Positions 18,288 to 25,942 of a DNA stretch of 64,000 bases are shown here, in pieces. Within the stretch, counting starts at the first letter, position 1; each line of letters opens with the position of its first letter. This DNA is from Geomonas diazotrophica (GTDB lineage: Bacteria; Desulfobacterota; Desulfuromonadia; Geobacterales; Geobacteraceae). Both the position numbers and the translations under genes were made by a program. The notes beneath the pieces are model-generated. The model made no database searches. It was not told the origin of the DNA and worked only from the letters and a program-made list of their open reading frames with translations. The DNA is taken from contig NZ_JAHLMF010000010.1 of assembly GCF_018919385.1 (NCBI RefSeq), forward strand, positions 91,683 to 155,682, given 5' to 3'.

Positions 18288-19274
18288 ATGGAAAAAATCA
18301 TCTCTGAAATAGCAGAAAGAATCATCGCAGGCGAATCCATCACCCCCGAAGAGGCCGTTCGTCTCTCGGACGCGCAGGGCTCCGAGCTCTTCGACCTGTT
18401 CCGCGCCGCCACCCGCGTCAAGGAGCACTTCGTAGGCAACGAGGTGCACCTTTGCTCCATCATCAACGCCAAGTCCGGCCGCTGCGCGGAGAACTGCGCC
18501 TTCTGCGCCCAGTCCGCCCACCATACGACCGACGCGCCGGTTTACCCGCTGGTCCAGGAGGAGCAGATGGTGGAATGCGCCAAGGCCGCCGAGACCAACG
18601 GCAGCGCCTGTTTCGGCATCATCACCAGCGGTACCACGGTGAAGGGGCAGGAACTGGAGCAGATCCTCGCAGCCCTGCGTCGCATCCGCAAGGAAACCAC
18701 CATCCTCCCCTCCTGCTCCCTCGGCATCATCGACGAGGAGACCGCGCGGAAGCTCAAGGACGCGGGGATGGACACCTACCACCACAACCTCGAGACAGCG
18801 GAGAGCTTCTTCCCCAACATCTGCACCACCCATGCATACCAGGAAGACGTGGACACGGTTCGAGCGGTGAAAAAGGCCGGCGTAAAGATCTGCTCGGGGG
18901 GCATCTTCGGGATGGGCGAGAGCGCCGCGCAGCGCGTGGAGATGGCCTTCACCCTGAAGGAGCTCGACGTCGACTCGGTGCCGATGAACTTCCTGAACCC
19001 GATCGAGGGAACCAGGCTCGAGGGCGCGAGCAACATCTCCGCACAGGAGTGCCTGAAGACCATCGCCATCTACCGCCTGATCCTGCCGGGCAAGAGGATC
19101 ACCATCTGCGGCGGACGGGAAAAGAACCTGCGCGACCTGCAGTCCTGGATATTCTTCGCCGGCGCGAACGGCACCATGATCGGCAACTACCTCACCACCG
19201 CGGGGCGCAACGTCGACACCGACCTGACCATGTTCGGCGACTTAGGCCTCACCACCGTGATGTGCGCGCATTAA
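18288..19274 (+). CDS. bioB: Biotin synthase BioB
   Basis: 328 residues; a radical SAM enzyme that inserts sulfur into dethiobiotin. The radical SAM cysteines CAENCAFC lie near residues 66-73. Other family motifs (SCSLGI, YHHNLET, NFLNPIEGT) are present, as are the residues around the auxiliary 2Fe-2S site. The ATG at 18288 follows GGAGGATCTC; the longer frame overlaps the BirA operator and is rejected. It is first in bioB-bioD-bioA. Confidence 0.97.
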   Translation: MEKIISEIAERIIAGESITPEEAVRLSDAQGSELFDLFRAATRVKEHFVGNEVHLCSIINAKSGRCAENCAFCAQSAHHTTDAPVYPLVQEEQMVECAKAAETNGSACFGIITSGTTVKGQELEQILAALRRIRKETTILPSCSLGIIDEETARKLKDAGMDTYHHNLETAESFFPNICTTHAYQEDVDTVRAVKKAGVKICSGGIFGMGESAAQRVEMAFTLKELDVDSVPMNFLNPIEGTRLEGASNISAQECLKTIAIYRLILPGKRITICGGREKNLRDLQSWIFFAGANGTMIGNYLTTAGRNVDTDLTMFGDLGLTTVMCAH

Positions 19275-19310
19275 AATCACCTGCCATTCAGGGGACTGAT
19301 GACGCTACCT

Positions 19311-19334
19311 GTAGGGGCAAATGATCATTTGCCC
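19311..19334 (+). repeat. Palindromic REP-like repeat, copy 1
   Basis: GTAGGGGCAAATGATCATTTGCCC, with a near-perfect palindromic core around ATGATCAT. It belongs to the same family as the copies at 19393-19420 (inverted) and 40889-40913. It lies between bioB and bioD. Confidence 0.75.
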
Positions 19335-19392
19335 GGCTGCCAGTGCCCCGGCTGCTCCGGTTGCGACAATTGCCGTGGTGGCGCCGCCGAGG

Positions 19393-19420
19393 GGGGGCGG
19401 ATGATCATTCGCCCCTGCAG
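19393..19420 (-). repeat. Palindromic REP-like repeat, copy 2 (inverted)
   Basis: GGGGCGGATGATCATTCGCCCC followed by TGCAG. Read on the minus strand it begins like copy 1 (TGCAGGGGCGAATGATC). The two inverted copies enclose 58 bases and could fold as one long cruciform or mRNA structure between bioB and bioD. Confidence 0.75.
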
Positions 19421-19448
19421 TGGACATAACGCATCGAAAGGAAACAGC

Positions 19449-20168
19449 ATGCCAGCCAAAAGCATCTTCATCACCGGCACCGACACGGGTGTGGGAAAAA
19501 CCATCGCGTCTGCGACCATCGCCATGCTGCTCAGGAAGATGGGACACAGCGTCGGGATCATGAAGCCGGTAACCAGCGGCTGCATCGAGGCCGAGGGCGC
19601 CCTCGTCTCCGAAGACGCCGAACTGCTCGCCTTCGCCGCGGGGGTCCCGGTCACGCAGGACGCCGCACCCTACCTGCTCAGGGCGCCTCTCGCGCCTTCC
19701 GTCTCCGCCACCCAGGACGGCGTCCGCATCAGCTTCGACGTCATCAAGGAGGCCTACCAGAGGCTCGCCGCGCAGTACGACTTCGTCATCGTGGAAGGGG
19801 CGGGCGGATTGATGGTTCCCCTGGCAGGCGGGCTGCTGGTGGCCGACCTCGCCCTGCATCTCGGCCTTCCCGTCGCCGTGGTGGCGCGCCCGAACCTGGG
19901 GACCATCAACCACACCCTGCTCACCACCTTCACGGCGCGCACGCTGGGGCTCAAAGTGAAAGGGGTCATCGTCAACCGCTACCCCGACACCCCCGACCAG
20001 GCCGAATCCTACGCTCCGCACATGATAGACTCTCTCTCCGGGGCGCAGCTCCTCGGCCTCTTCCCCGACATCGAGGCGCAAAACGAGCGCGACCTGGTCA
20101 CCAAGCTGGCCGACCGGCTGCTGCAGATGCCGGCCACAGGGATCATGCTGAGAGAGATGTTCGAATAA
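19449..20168 (+). CDS. bioD: Dethiobiotin synthetase BioD
   Basis: 239 residues. Closes the ureido ring of diaminopelargonate with CO2 and ATP. The P-loop GTDTGVGKT is at residues 9-17. MKPVTSGC follows (substrate site), then EGAGGLMVPL near residue 118. The ATG at 19449 follows AAAGGAAACAGC. It sits between bioB and bioA but is separated from bioB by 174 bases with two palindromic repeats. Confidence 0.96.
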   Translation: MPAKSIFITGTDTGVGKTIASATIAMLLRKMGHSVGIMKPVTSGCIEAEGALVSEDAELLAFAAGVPVTQDAAPYLLRAPLAPSVSATQDGVRISFDVIKEAYQRLAAQYDFVIVEGAGGLMVPLAGGLLVADLALHLGLPVAVVARPNLGTINHTLLTTFTARTLGLKVKGVIVNRYPDTPDQAESYAPHMIDSLSGAQLLGLFPDIEAQNERDLVTKLADRLLQMPATGIMLREMFE

Positions 20169-20295
20169 ACCTGGAAGCCGCTCTACGTTCTACGTCGACG
20201 GGTGAGGTCCTTTCTGGACACTCGCATCGTTACTTGCGCCACCGCTTGAGAGGCCTGAAAAGGCACGGCGCTGGCTCTTTTTTCGGGAGGAACAC

Positions 20296-21657
20296 GTGAT
20301 CGAACTCGATACCGAAACGCTCAGACGCTACGACAGCGAATACCTCTGGCACCCCTTCACCCAGATGAGCGAGTGGGAAAACGCGGAGAATATCGTCATC
20401 ACCAGGGGGGAAGGCTCCTACATCATCGACTCAGAGGGGAACCGCTATCTCGACGGGGTGGCCGCCATCTGGACCAACGTGCACGGGCACTGCCGCAAGG
20501 AGATCAACGAGGCGGTGAAGGAGCAGGTGGACCGGCTGGAGCACTCGACCCTCCTGGGGCTCTCCAACGACCGCGCCGCACTCCTTGCCAAGCGATTGAT
20601 AGACATCGCGCCCCAGGGACTGGCCAAGGTCTTCTACTCCGACAACGGCTCCACCGCCGTGGAAATCGGCGTGAAGATGGCCTTCCAGTACCAGCAGCAG
20701 GTCGGCAACACCGAGAAGAAGAAGTTCATCCGCTTCGATAACGCATACCACGGCGACACGGTCGGCTCGATGAGCGTCGGGGGGATCGCCATCTACCACG
20801 AGGTCTACGCCCCCCTGCTCTTCCCCACCATCATGGCGCCCTCCCCCTACTGCTACCGCTGCGCCCTTGCCCCGGAGGGGGATTGCCGCAGCTGCGGTCT
20901 CCTCTGCCTTCAGGAACTCGAGAGGCTCATGAAGGAGCACGCCCATGAACTGGCCGGCCTCGTGATCGAGCCCTCGGTCCAGGGGGCCGGCGGCATGATC
21001 GTGCAGCCCCCGGGCTTCGTGAAGGGGGTGCGGGAACTCTGCGACCGCTACGACGTCCTCATGATCGCGGACGAGGTCGCGGTCGGGTTCGGCCGCACCG
21101 GTGCGATGTTCGCCTGCGGTAAGGAAGGGGTGACCCCGGACATCATGGCCATATCCAAGGGGATCTCGGCCGGGTACCTGCCGCTGGCCGCCACCCTCAC
21201 CACCCGCAAGGTCTACGACGCCTTCTGGGGCGCCTACAGCGAGCTCAAAACCTTCTTCCACGGCCACACCTTCACCGGCAACCCCATCGCCTGCGCCGCG
21301 GCGCTCGCGAGCCTCGACCTTTTCGAGACGGACCGCCTGCTGGAGCGGCTCCCGGAGAAGATCGACTACCTCCAGGACCGCCTGCAGCGGCTCATGGAAC
21401 TGACCCACGTAGGGGACGTGCGCCAGGAAGGGATGATCGCCGGGATCGAGCTGGTCCGCGACCGGCACAGCCGCGACCCGTACCCGTGGGAGGAGCGCGT
21501 CGGAGTCCGGGTCTGCCTGGAAGCGAGAAAGCACGGACTTTCCCTCCGCCCGCTGGGGAACGTGATCGTCGTATTCCCTCCCCTCTCCATCTCCCTCGAC
21601 GAGCTTGCCATGCTCATGGACGGCATCGAGGCATCCATCCGCAGCGTCACCGAGTAG
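20296..21657 (+). CDS. bioA: Adenosylmethionine-8-amino-7-oxononanoate aminotransferase BioA
   Basis: 453 residues; a PLP enzyme that uses SAM as amino donor to make diaminopelargonate. HPFTQMSEW near the N-terminus is typical of BioA. The PLP lysine is in ISKGISAGYLPLA near residue 288, and DEVAVGFGRTG near 260 binds the cofactor. A Cys-rich insert, CYRCALAPEGDCRSCGLLC, near 193-211 resembles inserts in anaerobe homologues. GTG start at 20296 after GGGAGGAACAC. Confidence 0.95.
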   Translation: MIELDTETLRRYDSEYLWHPFTQMSEWENAENIVITRGEGSYIIDSEGNRYLDGVAAIWTNVHGHCRKEINEAVKEQVDRLEHSTLLGLSNDRAALLAKRLIDIAPQGLAKVFYSDNGSTAVEIGVKMAFQYQQQVGNTEKKKFIRFDNAYHGDTVGSMSVGGIAIYHEVYAPLLFPTIMAPSPYCYRCALAPEGDCRSCGLLCLQELERLMKEHAHELAGLVIEPSVQGAGGMIVQPPGFVKGVRELCDRYDVLMIADEVAVGFGRTGAMFACGKEGVTPDIMAISKGISAGYLPLAATLTTRKVYDAFWGAYSELKTFFHGHTFTGNPIACAAALASLDLFETDRLLERLPEKIDYLQDRLQRLMELTHVGDVRQEGMIAGIELVRDRHSRDPYPWEERVGVRVCLEARKHGLSLRPLGNVIVVFPPLSISLDELAMLMDGIEASIRSVTE

Positions 21658-21770
21658 CGGGTTCCCGCGACGCCGAAAGTGTACCTCCCGTCCCTATCCT
21701 CCCCCCTGGGGAGGAGACGAAGCAAAAAGCTCTGGCATCGCCCAGATTCATCCAGTAATATAGTGAACTT

Positions 21771-21898
21771 CGCCACTGCCCCTCTTCCGTTGGGAGAGGG
21801 ACGGTGGCGGGGGGGTTGCGACCTGCACAGAGGCCGCCGACGGCATCCCCCTCACCCCCCTGCGGGCACCCTCTCCCGCGTGGAGAGGGACTGGCGGA
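21771..21898. repeat. GGGAGAGGG-type inverted repeats between bioA and the TatD fusion
   Basis: The 297 bases from 21658 to 21954 contain no gene. Within them, 21771-21809 is an inverted repeat (CGCCAC and GTGGCG outside, CCCTCT and GAGAGGG inside). The stretch at 21848-21898 has a related unit (CCCTCTCCC next to GGAGAGGGA). Similar GAGAGGG/GTGAGGG units occur near 34706-34755 and 35826-35866. The first is followed by no T tract. Confidence 0.6.
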
Positions 21899-21954
21899 GC
21901 TGACCGCCCTTTTGCAAAAAAACAGACAGCAGGCATTACCTCAAGGAGCACTTC

Positions 21955-23334
21955 ATGGAACTGATCGACAGCCATTCCCACATATACGGCAGCGAGTACG
22001 CTGAGGATTTCGAGGAGATGATGGATCGTGCCAGGGAGGCGGGAGTCGGCACCATCATGGCCGTCGGCGCGGACCTTGAGTCGAGCCGCGAGGCCGTCGC
22101 CCTCGCCGCTTCGCGTCCGAACATCTACTGTTCGGTCGGGATCCATCCCCACGACGCGGCCGGCGTGACCGAGGCGGACTACCAGGCCGTGCGCGAACTC
22201 GCACTGAACAACCCCAAGGTGGTCGCCATCGGGGAGGTCGGCCTCGATTTCTTCCGTGACCGCTCCCCCCGCACCGACCAGGAGGAGGTGTTCCGCCGCT
22301 TCATCAGGATGGCACGGGAGCTCTCGCTGCCGCTCATCATCCACGACCGCGACGCCCACGACCGCATCGTCGCCATACTCAAGGAGGAAAGGGCCAACGA
22401 GGTGGGAGGGGTGCTGCACTGCTTTTCCGGCGACCTGGCCATGGCGAAGGAGTGCATCGAGATGAACTTCATGATCTCCATCCCGGGAACCGTCACCTAC
22501 CCGTCCAACGAGGCGCTCAGGGAGGTGGTCCGGGGGGTGAAGATCGAGAAGCTCATGGTGGAGACCGACGCCCCCTACCTCACCCCGGTGCCGCACCGCG
22601 GGAAGAGGAACGAGCCGGCCTTCGTCAGGTTCGCGGCGGAGCGGATCGCCGAAGTAAAGGGGCTCTCCCCGGACGACGTCGGCCGCATCACCTCGTTCAA
22701 CACCAGGAGGCTGTTCCGGATCGAACAGGCCGCGACGCAGGAAGACACCATCGCCTACAAGATCCGCAATTCGCTCTACCTCAACATCACCAACCGCTGC
22801 TCGAACCGCTGCACCTTCTGCCCGAAGTTCGAGGAACTCGCGGTGAAGGGACACGAGCTTAAGCTTTCGCACGAGCCGAACTTTGCCGAGGTTATCGCCG
22901 CCGTCGATGCGGCTTCGGGTTACGACGAGGTGGTGTTCTGCGGGTTCGGAGAGCCTTTGATCAGGCTGGACCTGGTCAAGGAAGTGGCCGCCGAGTTGAA
23001 ACGGCGCGGCCTGCGGGTGAGGATCAACACCGACGGCCAGGCGAACCTGGTGCACGGCCGGAACATCCTTCCGGAGCTGAAAGGGCTGGTGGATGCCCTG
23101 TCGGTGAGCCTCAACGCGGCCAACGCCGAGGATTACGACAGGCTCTGCAACACCCCCTTCGGGGCAGCGGGATTCGCCGGCCTCTGCGATTTTCTCAGGG
23201 AGGCCCCAAAGCACGTGCCGCAGGTCACGGCGAGTGCGGTGACGGTGCCAGGGCTGGACGTGGAGCAGGTGAGGAAACTCGCCCTGTCCCTCGGGGTCGA
23301 GTTCCGGGAGCGGGAGTACTCGGAGGTCGGCTAG
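21955..23334 (+). CDS. TatD-family hydrolase fused to a radical SAM domain
   Basis: 459 residues. Residues 1-255 are a TatD metal-dependent hydrolase (DSHSHI near 5-10, GIHPHD, GEVGLDFFRD, HCFSGD, ETDAPYLTPVPHRGKRNEP). Residues 265-459 are a radical SAM domain with CSNRCTFC at about 282-289 and GFGEPLIRLD following. TatD-linked radical SAM proteins are a known family, but their substrate is not established. The ATG at 21955 follows CAAGGAGCACTTC. The stop overlaps that of the convergent histidine kinase by 4 bases (CTAG). Confidence 0.93.
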   Translation: MELIDSHSHIYGSEYAEDFEEMMDRAREAGVGTIMAVGADLESSREAVALAASRPNIYCSVGIHPHDAAGVTEADYQAVRELALNNPKVVAIGEVGLDFFRDRSPRTDQEEVFRRFIRMARELSLPLIIHDRDAHDRIVAILKEERANEVGGVLHCFSGDLAMAKECIEMNFMISIPGTVTYPSNEALREVVRGVKIEKLMVETDAPYLTPVPHRGKRNEPAFVRFAAERIAEVKGLSPDDVGRITSFNTRRLFRIEQAATQEDTIAYKIRNSLYLNITNRCSNRCTFCPKFEELAVKGHELKLSHEPNFAEVIAAVDAASGYDEVVFCGFGEPLIRLDLVKEVAAELKRRGLRVRINTDGQANLVHGRNILPELKGLVDALSVSLNAANAEDYDRLCNTPFGAAGFAGLCDFLREAPKHVPQVTASAVTVPGLDVEQVRKLALSLGVEFREREYSEVG

Positions 23335-25415
23335 CGGGTGTCGGCTGGCGGGAGGGTGAAGTAGAAGGTCGCCCCCTCGCCGGGCCTCCCCTCCCCCCAC
23401 ACCTTGCCGCCCATGCGCTCCAGCATGCGGCGCACCATGGACAGCCCCAGCCCGTGGCCGCGGAAGCGGCTGCCGTCGTGCAGTTTCTGGAACGGGAGGA
23501 AGAGTTTCCCGGCCTGGGCCATGTCGAACCCTTCCCCGTTGTCCCTTACGTAGCAGATGCCGTCGTTTTGCCCGAAGGCGATTCTGGTGCAGCCTTTCAA
23601 GGCGCTGTACTTCCAGGCGTTCCCCAACAGGTTTTCCATCACGCTGGCCAACAGCTTCTCGTCGCCGGTAACCACCACACCGTCCTCGATCTCCAGCGAC
23701 ACCTCCCGCTTTGGGTCCGTGATCCTCAGTTCGGACATGATGCGCAGGGCCATGAGGCTCAGGTCGACCGGCTGCAGGGCCGGCAGCGCCGATTTCACCT
23801 CGGAGAAATCGAGCATCCGGTCCAGGGTCTCCTCCATCCGCTCCCCACCTTTGATGATGCTGGCCAGGTATTCCTTCGCGGGGTCGTCCAGCTTGTCGCC
23901 GTACCCCTCCAGCAGCAGCTCCCCGTAGCCGTAGATGACACGGAGCGGGGTGCGCAGGTCGTGCGAGACGGAGTCGTAGAGATACTCGAGCTCGGCGTAG
24001 GCCTGGCTCAGCTCCGAGGTCCGCTCGGCCACGCGCCGTTCCAGGTGCTCGGAGGCCTTGCGGAGCTGGTCGGACAACCTCCGCTCGTTGGCAAGCCTCA
24101 TCGCGTTGCGGACGCTGATCCCGATCACCGGCGCGATCCCCTGTATCAGGTTCAAGTCGCTTTGCAGCAGCCCCCCTTCCCTGCTGGCATCGTCGACGGC
24201 CAGCACCCCCAGGGCCTCCCCTTCGCAGACTATCGGTGCGCAGATGAAGGACCGCACCCCGAGCGCGCTGATCAGGGCGTAGTTCTCCGGCTCGGCCTGC
24301 CCCCTTATTTCCTCGATGTCGCCCACCAGCACCGGCTGCTGGGTACGGAAACAGGAGACCAGCACCCCCGGGGAGGACGCTGCGGCCAGAGGGAACTCGA
24401 TGCTGCGCACCCTCTCCTCGTCCTCGGTGGTGAGCCCGAAACATCCCTGTAGAACCAGTGTGTTACGTTGCGGGTCGAGCAGGACCACGATACCCCGGCC
24501 GTAGCCGAGCCGTTTGTGCAGGACCTGGTTCACGCTCGAGAGGATCTCTCCCAGCTCGGTCCTGGTGGCGATGACCTGGCCGATCTCGTTGATGGCGAGG
24601 GCGCGGTCGAAGTTCTCCTGGACCTGCGAGAGGAGCCGTTCGCTAGAGCCGCGCATGCTGGTCAGCGAGGAAAGCAAGGCCTTGCGCTCGACATTACGGC
24701 TCAAAAGGGTGAAGGAAAGGTACGCGAGGAGCCCGAGAAAGAGAGCCGGCCCGAGCAGCGTGTGATTGTAGAACAGATCGCCAAGGAGCCCGGCGAGCAG
24801 GAACAGCGAAATGACGCGCTGCGCCAGCAGCAAGCGGTTGGTCATCGAGGGGCGCCACCGGATCAGATAGCGGCAGACCTCCCCCCCCTTGAAGACGCAC
24901 TCGGGATGCTCGATCTCGGGGAAGTCGTGGTCAAAAAGCAAAAAGGCAGCTTCGAAGAAGCCGACCCTGTTTTCGCACTGGCGCGGGTTTTCCTGCACCC
25001 CTTCGTTGAAGGCGACGGTGAGCTCGATCTCGCGAGGCCCGGTCTTGCGCGCGGTGCAGCGGGAGGAACGGGTGAACCTGGGGGCGATCCTGTTGATGAA
25101 ATAAAAGATGTACTCCGGGCCGATCATGCCGAGAAAGAACGACCTCAGCGGGCCCAAGACCTCGGGAGAAGCGGAGTAGCGGCCTGCTTCGCGCGCAATG
25201 CCCTGCTCGCCGGTGGCCTGCACCAACTTTTCGTGGAAACGGTTCACCTGGCGCTGGGTGAACCAATGTCCCGGGTCGGACACCTCGTGCCGTTTCATGC
25301 CGGCGTGGGCCAGCAGGGCGTGCGTATCGACGTTCGGATACCTTTTACGAAGCAGCTTGAGATAGGAATCGAAGATTCGGCTGTTATAGAGAGGGGAGTC
25401 CGGGGACGTTGGCAT
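23331..25415 (-). CDS. Sensor histidine kinase with a shared N-terminal sensor, GAF and HisKA/HATPase domains
   Basis: 694 residues. Residues 1-185 form a sensor domain ending in IEHPECVFKGGEVCRYLIRW, whose Cys pattern recalls V4R-like domains. Two hydrophobic helices follow (about 195-235), then a coiled coil, a GAF domain (about 270-440), a coiled coil, HisKA with SHDLRTPLR, and HATPase with N-box ENLLGNAWKYS and G-box GHGLGLSM. The first 450 residues are paralogous to the HD-GYP protein at 30429. The ATG at 25415 follows AAAGG. It probably autophosphorylates on the H-box histidine. Its response regulator is not adjacent. Confidence 0.9.
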   Translation of the reverse strand: MPTSPDSPLYNSRIFDSYLKLLRKRYPNVDTHALLAHAGMKRHEVSDPGHWFTQRQVNRFHEKLVQATGEQGIAREAGRYSASPEVLGPLRSFFLGMIGPEYIFYFINRIAPRFTRSSRCTARKTGPREIELTVAFNEGVQENPRQCENRVGFFEAAFLLFDHDFPEIEHPECVFKGGEVCRYLIRWRPSMTNRLLLAQRVISLFLLAGLLGDLFYNHTLLGPALFLGLLAYLSFTLLSRNVERKALLSSLTSMRGSSERLLSQVQENFDRALAINEIGQVIATRTELGEILSSVNQVLHKRLGYGRGIVVLLDPQRNTLVLQGCFGLTTEDEERVRSIEFPLAAASSPGVLVSCFRTQQPVLVGDIEEIRGQAEPENYALISALGVRSFICAPIVCEGEALGVLAVDDASREGGLLQSDLNLIQGIAPVIGISVRNAMRLANERRLSDQLRKASEHLERRVAERTSELSQAYAELEYLYDSVSHDLRTPLRVIYGYGELLLEGYGDKLDDPAKEYLASIIKGGERMEETLDRMLDFSEVKSALPALQPVDLSLMALRIMSELRITDPKREVSLEIEDGVVVTGDEKLLASVMENLLGNAWKYSALKGCTRIAFGQNDGICYVRDNGEGFDMAQAGKLFLPFQKLHDGSRFRGHGLGLSMVRRMLERMGGKVWGEGRPGEGATFYFTLPPADTR

Positions 25416-25942
25416 CTGCAACCTTTCATGCATATATGGCGCTGGAGTTTACCGGCATCCAGGACGAGAATCAATCAATTTGTTCCCCTTCCTTCCCGGA
25501 TATTGGGCACGATCGACCACAACTTCCACGACGGAAAGGGCGGTTTAATCAGCGAAAATTAGCGTGACGGCCGTTACAGACCAGGTCGTCGCGAACCGGC
25601 CCCTCGCATCCCGCGTGCTCGTCAGGATATCCCGTGTCCAAAAACACATTAGAATGTGATTCTAATTACTGACTTTATTACTATGAACCCCGATATTACC
25701 ATTGCACCATCCTCTATGGTGCCGGTTAGGAGTCTCGGAGCAGCAAGGAGAACATTTCGCGCGGCGGACGTCGTAGGAAGCCGTAATTATTCAAATATAA
25801 TCCAGTCGGTGCGGGAGCGGCCTCCTGCACCGGCAGCAGTCCGCGGCGCATGAAAGTTTGGCGCAAAACGTGCAGAAATAATCCTTTACGTAAGGATGCC
25901 TGCCCCCCGGGGCACATTACGACTTGAGCTGGAGCCCCCCCT
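25416..25942. other. Long divergent intergenic region with hairpins
   Basis: 527 bases without a convincing gene, between the divergent kinase and GGDEF genes. AT-rich blocks (25650-25700, 25780-25800) alternate with two hairpins. One is GCACCAT-CCTCT-ATGGTGC (25704-25722, perfect 7 bp). The other is at 25808-25831 (GGTGC...GCACC outside, GGAG/CTCC inside). Neither is followed by T. It probably contains both promoters and a leader for the cyclase. No riboswitch class was recognised. Confidence 0.5.

Noticed and set aside
21748..24444. An 898-residue minus-strand frame across the TatD fusion and kinase genes
   Set aside because: It is the antisense of the TatD fusion in its first-gene part and an out-of-frame read of the kinase; composition is low-complexity and both real genes have strong motifs.
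25434..25942. Riboswitch or hidden gene in the long gap before the GGDEF gene
   Set aside because: Two hairpins exist but match no class I know, and the only short frames there lack ribosome sites and coding character.
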